From Tillandsia leiboldiana (Eukaryota > Streptophyta > Magnoliopsida > Poales > Bromeliaceae), in the NCBI GenBank assembly GCA_029204045.2, contig CM055062.1, positions 5,537,911 to 5,601,910 of the forward strand: DNA of 64,000 nucleotides. The letters are read 5' to 3'. The notes beneath the pieces were generated by a model. That model was not told where the DNA came from and searched no databases. It saw nothing but the letters and a program-made list of their open reading frames with translations. The translations under genes and the position numbers were made by a program. Of the stretch, positions 44,333-54,711 are shown one piece after another (position 1 is the first letter of the stretch; every line of letters starts with the position of its first letter).

Positions 44333-45381
44333 ACTATAGTGAATTTTCAGGGTTTTAAGGCCATCCATCTAAACTAAAAAAGAAATGATTCATTATAAAT
44401 CCAAATTAGAAATATTTATCTGAAAAAAAAAGATTGGGCGAATGCTTAAAAGAAATTCATATTTTTATCTTTAAAATTGTAAAATATGTAATACCCCAAA
44501 ACTCGAGCAAAAATATGTCAAAAAGATAGAAAAAGAATTTCAATGGTTTTTTAGCCTCTAAGCAAGATATAGTGTCAATTCGAACATAAATCGAGTCAAA
44601 TTAATTAATGCCTCAAATGCAGTAAAAGTTAATTAAATGAGTTACATTCCAATTTGATTCAATACAAATTGAATTTGAATGAAACAAGTTCAAAAAGCCT
44701 GTGAAAGGTTTTAAATAATTTTAAAGGCATCTTGGCCAAGTTTAATTGATTCGGTTTGAACTCAAATTAAACAAAATCGAAAGGGTTTTGGTACAATTAT
44801 GTTGAAAACAGTTGAACCCATCTGTCACTGCACAGGAAACCACTTTGAAAGAACTTTTAATTAAGTTTCTGATATCTGATTTATGTAAAACTGTAGCCAT
44901 AGCCATTTTATATGGTTATGGCTACTGTTTCTGAAAGTTTTGTAATTTTATACTCAAATTTTAGGACTCCGAATTGAAAATTTATGTCCTAATACAGGAT
45001 TAGATTCTTAATTATTTTTGAATTAAAACATTGGGAGCCCAAAATGAAGGATTTAATTGTTGAGTTTTGGCTCTTAATTTCTACTAGATGTAAAGAGCCA
45101 ATATATAGCTATATGGATCGGCTATAATTTTGAAAGGTTATTGTTGAGCTATATAAAAGTTTTTGAGGCTCCAAATTTGGGTTTTTGACCAATTATGGAA
45201 TCTAGATAGTATTTTTAGATTTGATCATTTAATTTGGAGTTGATTTTGAGAATCAAGAACTCTCTAAATGGGTTGTGTTAATTGTCTTTTGGTGCTCTAA
45301 ATATAAAAATATGATTTGGACAAGTCGTTTAAATAATTTAAACTTAATTTCTCAACTTTTTCCGGTGATTTATGCTTTTCT
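44333..45381. other. AT-rich DNA, possible LTR remnant
   Basis: At 44487 the sequence TATGTAATACCCCAAAACTCG resembles the start of some plant LTRs (TGTAATACCCC). What follows is AT-rich and non-coding up to the CACTA end at 45382. Only weak support. Confidence 0.3.
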
Positions 45382-46800
45382 CACTACAAGAAAATTAATC
45401 TTTAGCGATAATTATTTTCTACGCGGTGATTATAATTGCCGCTAAATAATTTAGCGGCAATTACAATAATAGCCACCATAGATGGAGTCGGCAAAGATCT
45501 TAGCGGCATTTGTTATGACGGTTGGTAAAAGTGTAAATAATTGCCACTAAATCTTTATTACGCCGACAAATATAAATGCCATTATAAATAATCATAATTG
45601 CCACAAAATACATATAGTGGAATGGCCACAAAAAGATAATTACTGTAGCAATATTAATAAATATTGAAATGATTTATCTATAACCAAATAATTAATGAAA
45701 TACAATACTCATAATTAAATTCATGATCAAATTTTGACAAATAGTCTTGCTTTCAAATACAATCTTAGTAATTAAAAATTTCAACTACAAAGTAAGTACT
45801 TGATTGAACATTTTCCCAAACTATTCTAAATTGTACTAACTAAACAAAAAAAAAAAACCTAAAAAACAGTAAATAGAATTCTAAAACTCTAAAATATCAG
45901 TTCCAAGCACTCGGAGAGTGTTTCCTCGACATAAACTAAATGACCTGCCAAAAGTAATGCAATAGTAAGAAACTTGATTAACTATTATTTATCAAATAAG
46001 AAGTACATTAAACATTTATCAAAAGAAAGCAGTTACATTAAGGGTGAGAAGAGATCATGAATAAATCACTTTTGTATATGCTATTCTACATGTACAATCC
46101 AAGAGATCTATAACTAACAAACTTCAAGATCACAAATAATGAGATTCACATTAAGGGTGAAGTTGTCTATGCTAAAGTTGAAATGTTGAGACCAAAATTG
46201 AACTTGAGATCAAACTTCAGGGACGAAAGTGAAATCTAAGGTAAACTTCTAAGAATAAATTAAGAATCTTATGATGAAACCAAAATTAAGATCAAACATT
46301 AGAGACTAATATGGTAATTAGCCTAAACTTTAATCAGCACAAGGCACTAATCAAAATCAGATAATAGTAGACTAAGTTGCCTTTAACTCGTACATGTTAT
46401 GTTAAAGACTTAAACTACATTCACCACAAGATAATGACGGATGTCATCACTTTTATAGTTTTTCTGTTCTAAATGAACTCCCGGTGAAGGATTTAACGAT
46501 GATGTTGTTTCTCCGTGATAAAACCAAGAATCATATCCTGGCATAATTCCATTAATCACAAGATGATCAAATGCTTCTGTCCTAATTTGGTGATAGTAAA
46601 GAACACATTTTTGACAAGGGCAAAGAATTTTTCCATTGGTGGAATTATTTTCAAATACAAAATTAAGAAATGCCTCTACTCCATCCAAATATTCTTTACT
46701 CATTCTGCTATAGTCCACCCATCTCTTAGCCTTGCTACTACTATCCATGAGAAAACACTGGAAAAGAATATCAAAGTAGCTAAATTTAACACATACTACA
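45382..46800 (-). mobile_element. CACTA (En/Spm) transposon, left end and coding remnant
   Basis: It begins CACTACAAGAAAATTAATCT, a classic plant CACTA terminus. Subterminal words TTAGCGGCA, TTGCCGCTAAA and TTGCCACTAAA appear in both orientations. A minus-strand frame at 46410-46748 carries a transposase-associated domain. No right-hand TTCTTGTAGTG end was found, so the right limit is arbitrary and the element is probably truncated. Confidence 0.65.
46410..46748 (-). CDS. CACTA transposase-associated N-terminal domain
   Basis: 112 codons from an ATG, with the start MDSSSKAKRWVDYSRMSKEY. The motifs DGVEAFLNFVFEN, GKILCPCQKC, FDHLVINGIMPGYDSWFYHG match the short cysteine-containing domain found before TNP2-type transposases (Trp-x-SR-x-S-x-EY at the start, CPCxxC in the middle, YxxWxxHGE at the end). 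The catalytic transposase domain that should follow (to the left on this map) is absent or unrecognisable, so the protein alone cannot cut DNA. It could be the first exon of a longer decayed gene. Confidence 0.7.
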   Translation of the reverse strand: MDSSSKAKRWVDYSRMSKEYLDGVEAFLNFVFENNSTNGKILCPCQKCVLYYHQIRTEAFDHLVINGIMPGYDSWFYHGETTSSLNPSPGVHLEQKNYKSDDIRHYLVVNVV

Positions 46801-47296
46801 AAAGCAAAAGAAAATTAATATAACTTTCAAACAACTGTGAATTAACACAAAAAATAACAACATTAATACATCATGATATAAAAGGATTATTGAAATATGT
46901 AAATCCAAGGACGAACTCTTATTTTGTAAAGCGGATTTTCAAGAGTACAAAAAATCATGCAAGGATGAATTCAAAAATCAAAATCCATGAAGAATAGCTT
47001 AGCCACAGACAGAGCAAGAAGAACACAAGAACTAGAGTGAATACCGTATCTTAGGCCTCTATATGAGAACTATGATCAAAAGCACAATCAAAGACTCGCC
47101 ACTCCTAATTGTTCAAGCATTGCAGTAGCAAAAGAAGTTACCTTTAAATCAATATGGAAAAAGAATGTTGTTTTGGGGGGAAGAGCGTAGTAACTTGAGT
47201 AATACACCAACTTTTATTATCCCTCCTCCCTTGGTCCTCAAAATTTGAGTTACAAGATTTCAAAATTACTAACCTTGTTTAGTCTAGTAGTTAGTT

Positions 47297-47298
<2 letters not shown>

Positions 47299-47351
<53 letters not shown>
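47299..47351. repeat. 53-base poly(T) run
   Basis: Uninterrupted T. It could be the poly(A) tail of a retroposed sequence on the minus strand, but no LINE/SINE body was recognised to its left. Length may also be affected by sequencing. Confidence 0.9.
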
Positions 47352-47353
<2 letters not shown>

Positions 47354-49273
47354 CTCAGTGAACAGATAAAAATAGGTTTGAGCCTTCTACTTTGTCAAGT
47401 AAAATAACTATGCATATTATTACCTCATAGACTGTGTAGAAGGCAGGCGAATCAAGCGAGAAACCGAGTTTGACTAATGCTTGGAGTAATGATTTGTTAT
47501 TGAGGATAAATTTAGACTCACCAAAGAAGATAACAATGTTAAAGAAGAACAATACCAAGAAGAAATAACATTTGAGTCTCTATAATGTACGAAACATGCA
47601 AGAATAAATATGCATGCACTCTCGAGGTGTCAGGGGACCTTAAGACAACGAGGGGAAGGAAATAATAGTTATAATCCAGGAGTCAAGTAGAGAGATTTAC
47701 CAACTATAACAGAGATAAAAAACATATGGGTACCTGAATATCTACAATTTTTATTTTACTAACTAGCTATCACTCAAAAAGTTATGGAAGTATTACATCA
47801 CATAACAGAATAGCCTATAAGGTAGTCAAAAAAATTTATATTATGAAGATGTGATCAATCAAATGTGCAGTAAGTTAACTAGTACAATCAGAATTTTTAA
47901 AGCTTATATACACACACTTTAGTATATAGTGTATATAGTATACACACACTAGTACAATCAGTATACTAGTGTATATAGTATTTTAAAGCTTATATACACA
48001 CGCTTCAGTATATAGTATTTTAAAGCTTATATACACACAAGTAGTAGAAGCAGTTTAATTAGAAAGAAAAAAGAAAGAAGCAGTTTAATTTTCACTTTTA
48101 GAGAGAGAGAGAGAGAGATGTAGAGAGAGACCTCAATTTGGCTGAGAAGGAATCTGATGTAGCCAATGGCTTCTAGTAGTACAGATGCAGTGTCAGTCTG
48201 CAAAAGAAAACCTATGTCAGATACTCCTTTATATATTAATTTGCACATCCAGGAGCAAATTAATCTAGGAGAGATGGCCATATATATATGCACAGGACTG
48301 TGAGTTGCTTTAATTTCATCACTTGGATTGGACTGGCTCGATCTGTGTGGATATATGATGTCCTAAGTGAGAAATTATTCTTTACAAATCGAAAAAAAAA
48401 AGTGAGAAATTATTGCAACAGAATAAATTATAGGGAAAAATGTCTATGTACATAGTATCTATATATCTCGTTTTATGTTCTGTCGTTATTATATATATAT
48501 CATGTGATTATTAAGTGTATGTACTTTGGCGACTGAATTTGTGTGTGAAAAAAGCAACATATGTATAAGTAGTTGCATTAGCCATATGCACCTTATCAGT
48601 TTTACAATTATTATGCAGACAAGTAAATCATAAGCACATCTAGTTGCTTTCTTGCAAGGCAATTTAATTTGTTAGTTCAGATGATTGGTTGCTGATTCTT
48701 CAGTCGATAAATTTTTCTGTTTATATTCTTCTTGTTGGCTCTACACAAAGCAATACAAATTTCTAATATATGTAGAAGAGTCCTAGTGCTCCTAGTTAGC
48801 TGACCTTTAATCCTATGATAAGTTTCTAAGTAGGTTTTGCTCATGGTATAAAGCTAGGGAGAATGGTCATATCATTCTCTGATAAGGTCCTACTAATGTT
48901 AATGCGCACAAAATCTACTTTAGATATAAAATAAACTAACAATCCAAAAAAAAATGTTGCAGATGGATTAAAAGGCAAATCCTATTTTCAAGACTCAACG
49001 TCAAAGCTCCAAGTCTAATTTGGCTATTGAAATTGCATTTAGCTTAAGAAAGGTGTCAAGGCTGCAGTGTAGTCAAGTTGTACATTGATCTATAGATTAC
49101 AAAATAACCATAATTTGACCAAGGGAATCTAACTTCATTGGCATATCAGAAGGTATTTTCATATCTTCTAAGGAATTTCTAGTCTTTCTGAGACATTGGT
49201 TCCTAATTCTAACAAGTTTTAGTGCAAGAGAACATCATCATGCATATCAGAACAGAAAACAAAAAAACTGAAC

Positions 49274-49310
49274 CACACGCGCGCGCGCGCACTAGCACAC
49301 ACACACACAC
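49274..49310. repeat. Alternating (CG)n/(CA)n tract
   Basis: ACACGCGCGCGCGCGCAC is followed by TAG and CACACACACACACAC. The alternating purine-pyrimidine pattern is capable of forming Z-DNA under supercoiling. Confidence 0.8.
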
Positions 49311-49970
49311 AAAATTGATGCCAAGCAAAGTTATCCAATTCCTTTGACATAAACTTGCTTTTTTTTCCAAACAAAAAACTGAACCACCTCAATGTTCAAG
49401 TTACCGGCTACCTCATTCACTGCCACTCTACCGTCCAAATAACTTAGCATACTTTGATGATGAAAAAGAAAATCTCAAGTCCTCTTGGGGACTAGTATTA
49501 TATTCAATGATGAATTTTAACAAAAGAATATATAATTTTGGATTACTCTCCTCCAAACAAGAAAAATGGAGGTAAATGATATGCCAAAAGAATATATAAC
49601 AAAATAATAGTAGTTCTATAATATCAGCATGTTATAAAAGAGTCATAAATTAATTAATTGCAGAATTTATATCTTTCAGAAAACTATTATGAATAAAAGA
49701 AAACATGCCAAACAGTTTATTCATGCCAATCACAAGACAACACCATCTGAATGTCTTAATGTTTTTTAACATAGAACTCTTAGAAGCGAACCCACATTGC
49801 AATTTCCAAAATATTCGTGTAATGGTTATAGTAGATTTGTCATAGTATGCTAACCCTTTTGATTAAACAAACTTCATCATACTAATCTGACTTTTTTTTC
49901 CCCTATAAACATTTTGGAGATCTACAAAACTAAATACACTAATCGATCACCTTATTCTACAATAAGAAAA

Positions 49971-50732
49971 CGAATGAAACTCCCGGAGGTCCACATCACC
50001 CACAATATCCCTTAAAGTGATAAACATGACAATAACGAATTATGCACAAAAAGGGTTCTAAGGGTGTACCCACCTGAAACGAAGATAATGACCGCGCCCG
50101 CGACCCTCCAAAGCAAACAACACCACCCGCGGGCCTAGCTCTGACGGAGAAAACAACGCGATCCCGATCTCCGCGGACGGTGGTGTTTCTGGATCCGCTC
50201 CTCGGTATCGGCGACGCTTCCGGTCTCGGTCTTCGGCACGCACGGCGAGGAAGAAAGAAGAAGAAGCGATCTTTTCCCAAAATTAGGGTTATACGGTATT
50301 TGGGATAATAATATCTCTTTATTAATATTTTATTTATTTATTATTATTTATTTCTCTTTTGTACGTACGAAAACCCAAATATTCGATATTTTAAACATAT
50401 TTTTAGCTGATTCCTCGATAAGCGTGCCGATCCTCCGAACTGTCCTGTAATCGTTAGCACGGATCCTGATGCACCAACAACACATAGCGGGTTCCTAGGA
50501 TGTCAGAACTTGCCCTTTTAGACCCGCTAACACTGAAACCCTTATTCCGGGAGATCCGTAAGTCGGATTTCAGATCCGATCGCTTTGCCGTTCACATTTT
50601 CTCGAGCTCTATCACCGAAAAATACCCGCAAGCACCGACGTTCTACCCGAGAAAACTCGCTAAATTAACCCCCTAACAGCTAATTTATTCAAAAAGAAAT
50701 AAAAGAAAGACAAGACAGGTCGTGATATTACA
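49971..50732 (-). repeat. Truncated LTR of the gag-only element
   Basis: Direct copy of 53950-54711 with scattered substitutions. The homology begins abruptly at CGAATGAAACTCC, so a deletion removed the outer 1143 bp and the target duplication on this side. Confidence 0.85.
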
Positions 50733-51172
50733 TCACACACCCCTTAAAAGAAGTTTCGTCCTCGAAACTTGCCCTCAACCCTCATTAAACAAATCAGGGA
50801 AGCACTCTCTCATCTTCGATTCCAGTTCCCAAGTCGCTTCGCACTCCTCGTGATTACCCCATAGCACCTTCACGTGGGGGATAGTCCGGTTCCCGGAGAC
50901 GCACTTAGAACTTCACGCAGTCAACTACCGCTTAAAGATTGCTGTGACAGTCGTCTCCCGAGCGCCACGCTGAAATCCCGAAGCGGAAACCCCACTAGTC
51001 CTAGAGCATAAGAACCTGCCTAACCTTGCTGACCAGGAAGGAACGAAGTTACCAGCCTCGAGGGATTGCCTAGTAGCCCGAACGTACTTATTTCTATGAT
51101 GGGGGGTTTCTTCTAATAACTAAAGGTAGGGCGAAAACACAAAGCAAGGTGAAAGAGTGGGATGCTCCGGTG

Positions 51173-52579
51173 TCAAAAAGAATTCAAGCACGATAATTTG
51201 GGACTAGAGTATGACCTGCTAACACGCCCTCCGGTGGGTCCGCCTTCTGGTGGGTCATCGAATAGATTCTCCCCCCCCTGTCCCTGTTGTTGCGGCGAAG
51301 GTGTAGAAGCTGCTGAGGGTGCTGTCCCCGTTTTCAAGGGGCAGTTGAAACGGAAGTGCCCCGGCTCGCCGCAACGAAAACAGTGGTCTTGCCTCTTGGA
51401 ACAATTGGTCACCTGGTGTATTCCACCGCAAATGATGCAAGGCTTGTCCACCGACCTTGGTCCTCCCGTTGGCGCGTTCCTGGTTCCTTGTTGCGATCTC
51501 GGATGTTTAGAGGGCCGGCTCCCATTAGAATACTCTCCTCCGGAATCAGATTGAGTTCGCTTCTTATCCCCGCTAGGTTCCGAGTCCTCCCGTCAGGCAC
51601 GAGTAATCGTAAATCCGCACTCCACTAGGGTGGCTCTGTCGACCACCTTCTGGAAGGTGTGCAAATCCGCCGCCTGCACAATCTCGAAGATCTCGCTCCG
51701 CAAACCGTCCACAAAAAGACCGGCTTTGTGAGATTCGTCCCTTATGACAAAGGGAACACAATTCGCCAACCTCACAAATGCCCGCTGGTACTTCATAACC
51801 GTCCGACTTCCTTGATTGATGTGCTTCAGGTCGTCCTCCATCTGCTGTTTGATGTTGTCGGAGAAAAACGCCCTAAACAGTATTTCTCGGAACGCAGACC
51901 ATGATGGAAGGGCGGTGCCCTCCGAGGGGTCCGGGCGCACCGTCTTCCACTACATGCGGGCGTTTCCCTCAAGAAAGTGGACTGCCAAGGGGACCCGCTC
52001 ATGTTCCTCCATCAGCAAATCTTCGAAAAACTTTTCCATGGTGTCTACCCATTTTTCCACGACCCAAGGGTCGGTCGTCTCTCCCTCAAACACAGGTGGG
52101 TCGTACTTTTTGAAGTCCGCCAAGTTCGCTCTCACCCTGTCCCGTTCGGTTTGCTGGATAGGGCCTTCCCCCGCAACGACGGCGGACACTCTGGGAGTAG
52201 GTGTCACCACGGTCTCTCTCAAGGGGTCTCCAGCAGTGGCTCCCGGCGTAGGTCCCGAAGTTGCTAGTGTTGGTGCTACCGAAGGTACTATTAGTTGAAC
52301 CGACGGTATTCCGGTCACCGTGGTCTGAGGATAGGCGGCCATAGTCTCGCTGTCAGCCACCGGCGGTCCCGTCACTGGTGCGGTTGGTCCGGGTAGAGGA
52401 GCTTGGGCGACCTCCACTGGTGTGGTCGGCTGTTGCGTCAACTGACGTACCTGTTCCATGAGAGTCGCTAGTTACCTGGCCATTTCTCGTAGTTGTTGTC
52501 GGAGAAGCTGATACTCCGCGGCCGTCGGTACTGTACTTTCTGCCCCCGCGTTCTTAGTTGACGACCTGGTTTGGGCCAT
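51173..52579 (-). pseudogene. gag: gag of the TR-GAG element
   Basis: Minus strand, one continuous frame of 469 codons from an ATG at 52579, interrupted by only three nonsense codons: TAA (52472-52474), TAG (51950-51952, at a Trp-type position) and TGA (51593-51595, at an Arg-type position). Order: Pro/Thr-rich N-terminus, ADFKKYDPPVFEGE, WVVEKWVDTMEKFFEDLL, SWSAFREILFRAFFSDNI, RTVMKYQRAFVRLANCVPF, then CIICGGIHQVTNC and the zinc knuckle CFRCGEPGHFRFNC (CX2CX4HX4C). This is a nearly intact capsid/nucleocapsid precursor. Each stop is one transition-type change from a sense codon, so loss of the frame is recent. Confidence 0.8.
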
Positions 52580-52806
52580 TATCTGCTGCATACAAAGAAA
52601 CCTGGTCAACCCTAGACCTATCTGGCCTAACACCATGCCCTACGATCAACCAGGGACTCCATTTTCCCCTTCCCCCCAAGACTCTCACGCTCTACGCACT
52701 TATTCCTTGGTTATCTCATTGGTTAGTTGCTAGTGGCATTGTACTCTGTGGATGTTGGACATCGGCTACTGTGGTTAAAGTCGTTTTTCTCTGATACCAT
52801 ATAATC

Positions 52807-54711
52807 TGTCACGCCCCAAAGGTTTAAATAAGCGGAAAACGTATATTCTTTTTTTTTTCTTTTTTTTGAAACAACTCCACTCTCCGGTACGTGCCAGACC
52901 CGCCACACATACAAATTCACCCCACACGGACAGAGCCTCATTTGTACGTGCACGACGTCACAATTACGATACATACTTTAACCACACAGTCACGATGAAA
53001 ACCAAAAAGATCAGGAATCACGATTTATCATAACTACTAAGGAAGGAGAAGGGAGAAGGTAATCATACAACCTTTCGAATGAGGCCACCAAGTTTTGAAA
53101 AGATAAATCCACGGGTTTATAAGACGGTGCCCACACGACACCTTATTCTTTTCAAAATCAATTTTCGCAAACCTTTTCTTTGTTTGAAAATGGCCGAACT
53201 AAGAGGAAAATAAAGGAAAGCGTTCATCACAAGGTTTTAGCGTCCACAACATCCACATTAAAGAGAAACCACAAGCTACCTAACAAATCAAACTAACCAA
53301 AAGCATAAAAGAAATGTATCTAGCCACAGTTCGAAGCTACGGTCGTCTAGTCGAAACCTCACCGTCGTCCCGGAGCCCACCCCTGACCGAACCTGTCACT
53401 ATGTGGGAAGTCAATGACAAAAGAGTAGATGTAAACAAGTACAAAGTGGTAAATACTGAAATGAAAACAAACCGATACACCCGAGCATCCAAACTTCCCC
53501 TCATGAATCCACAGTAACCCCCTATAAATCGGAACAGAGCACTTGCCATAAGGTCTAAAGACCTCTGGCACAAGTGAACACCTTGCTCTCACCTTAATGC
53601 TTTAACCCCTCCACGGTACTTCTGCAACACCGTAAGTAACCGCGAGGCGTCCCCACCACGACACCTTCACCTTTGTGGGGTACATGGGTCAACGGACCAC
53701 CTTTCCGGAAAAGTATACCCATGCGGTGGCCAAACCGCCTATGTACGTGTAAGCAACCTTGAGCAGAATGACCGCAATCAGTGTGTAACATAGAGCACCG
53801 CGATGTTCAGTCGCAACAGATAGTAGTAAAGGGATTCTCATGTAAACAGGGGTTAGGCGATAACAAACGGCACATCTACTTTACTCTTACAAGTTACAAT
53901 TGAAAACATACTTCGAAACACAAACAAGGGTACCCACCTCGAGTTGCGTCGAATGAAACTCCTGGAGGTCCACGTCACCCACAATATGCCTTAAAGTGAT
54001 AAACATGACAATAACGAATTATGCACAAAAATGGTTCTAAGGGTGTACCCACCTGAAACGAAGATAACGACCGTGCCCGCGACCCTCCAAAGCAAACAAC
54101 ACCACCCGCGGGCCTAGCTCTGACGGAGAAAACAACGCGATCCCGATCTCCACGGACGGTGGTGTTTCTGGATCCGCTCCTCGGTATCGGTGACGCTTCC
54201 GGTCTCGGTCTTCGGCACGCACGGCGAGGAAGAAAGAAGAAAAATCGTTCTTTTCCCAAAATTAGGGTTATACGGTATTTGGGATAATAATATCTCTTTA
54301 TTAATATTTTATTTATTTATTATTATTTATTTCTCTTTTGTACGTACGAAAACCTAAATATCCGATATTTTAAAGATATTTTTAGCCGATTCCTCGATAA
54401 ACGTGCCGATTCTCTGAACCGTCCCGTAACCGTTAGCACGGATCCTGATGCACCAACAACACATAGCGAGCTCCTAGGATGTCAGAACTTACCATTTTAG
54501 ACCCGTTAACACTGAAACCCTTATTCCGGGAGATCCGTAAGTCGGATTTCAGATCCGATCGCTTTGCCGTTCATATTTTCTCAAGCTCTATCACCGAAAA
54601 ATACCCGCAAGCACCGACGTTCTACCCGAGAAAACTCGCTAAATTAACCCCCTAACAGCTAATTTATTCAAAAAGAAATAAAAAAAAGACAAGACAGGTC
54701 GTGATATTACA
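52807..54711 (-). repeat. Full LTR of the gag-only element (element-sense 5' LTR)
   Basis: TGTCACGCCCCAAAGG...GATATTACA, 1905 bp. The start resembles the other large LTRs in the window (TGTCACGCCCC), so the three belong to related families. Confidence 0.8.

Larger units (their letters stand above)
46801..49970. other. AT-rich DNA with simple repeats, no gene recognised
   Basis: Holds a 53-base T run (47299-47351), imperfect repeats around AAAGCTTATATACACACAC (47899-48035), a short (GA)n near 48100 and an alternating CG/CA tract at 49274-49310. Short minus-strand frames at 47355-47558 and 48027-48293 have no recognised motifs. Confidence 0.5.
49971..54711 (-). mobile_element. gag-only LTR retrotransposon (TR-GAG type), one LTR truncated
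   Basis: The 3' 762 bp of the full LTR (53950-54711) are matched without net indels by 49971-50732; the left LTR lacks its other 1143 bp. The interior of about 2.07 kb has a minus-strand primer site (near 52787-52799, TGGTATCAGAG), one gag gene and a purine-rich tract next to the left LTR (minus strand of about 50738-50751). No protease, RT, RNase H or integrase exists and there is no space for them. This matches TR-GAG elements, gypsy derivatives that keep only gag. Confidence 0.78.

Noticed and set aside
49996..50280. 94-codon minus-strand frame repeated at 53975-54259
   Set aside because: It lies in both LTR copies of the gag-only element and is mirrored by another frame on the same strand; repetition comes from the LTR, not from a gene family.
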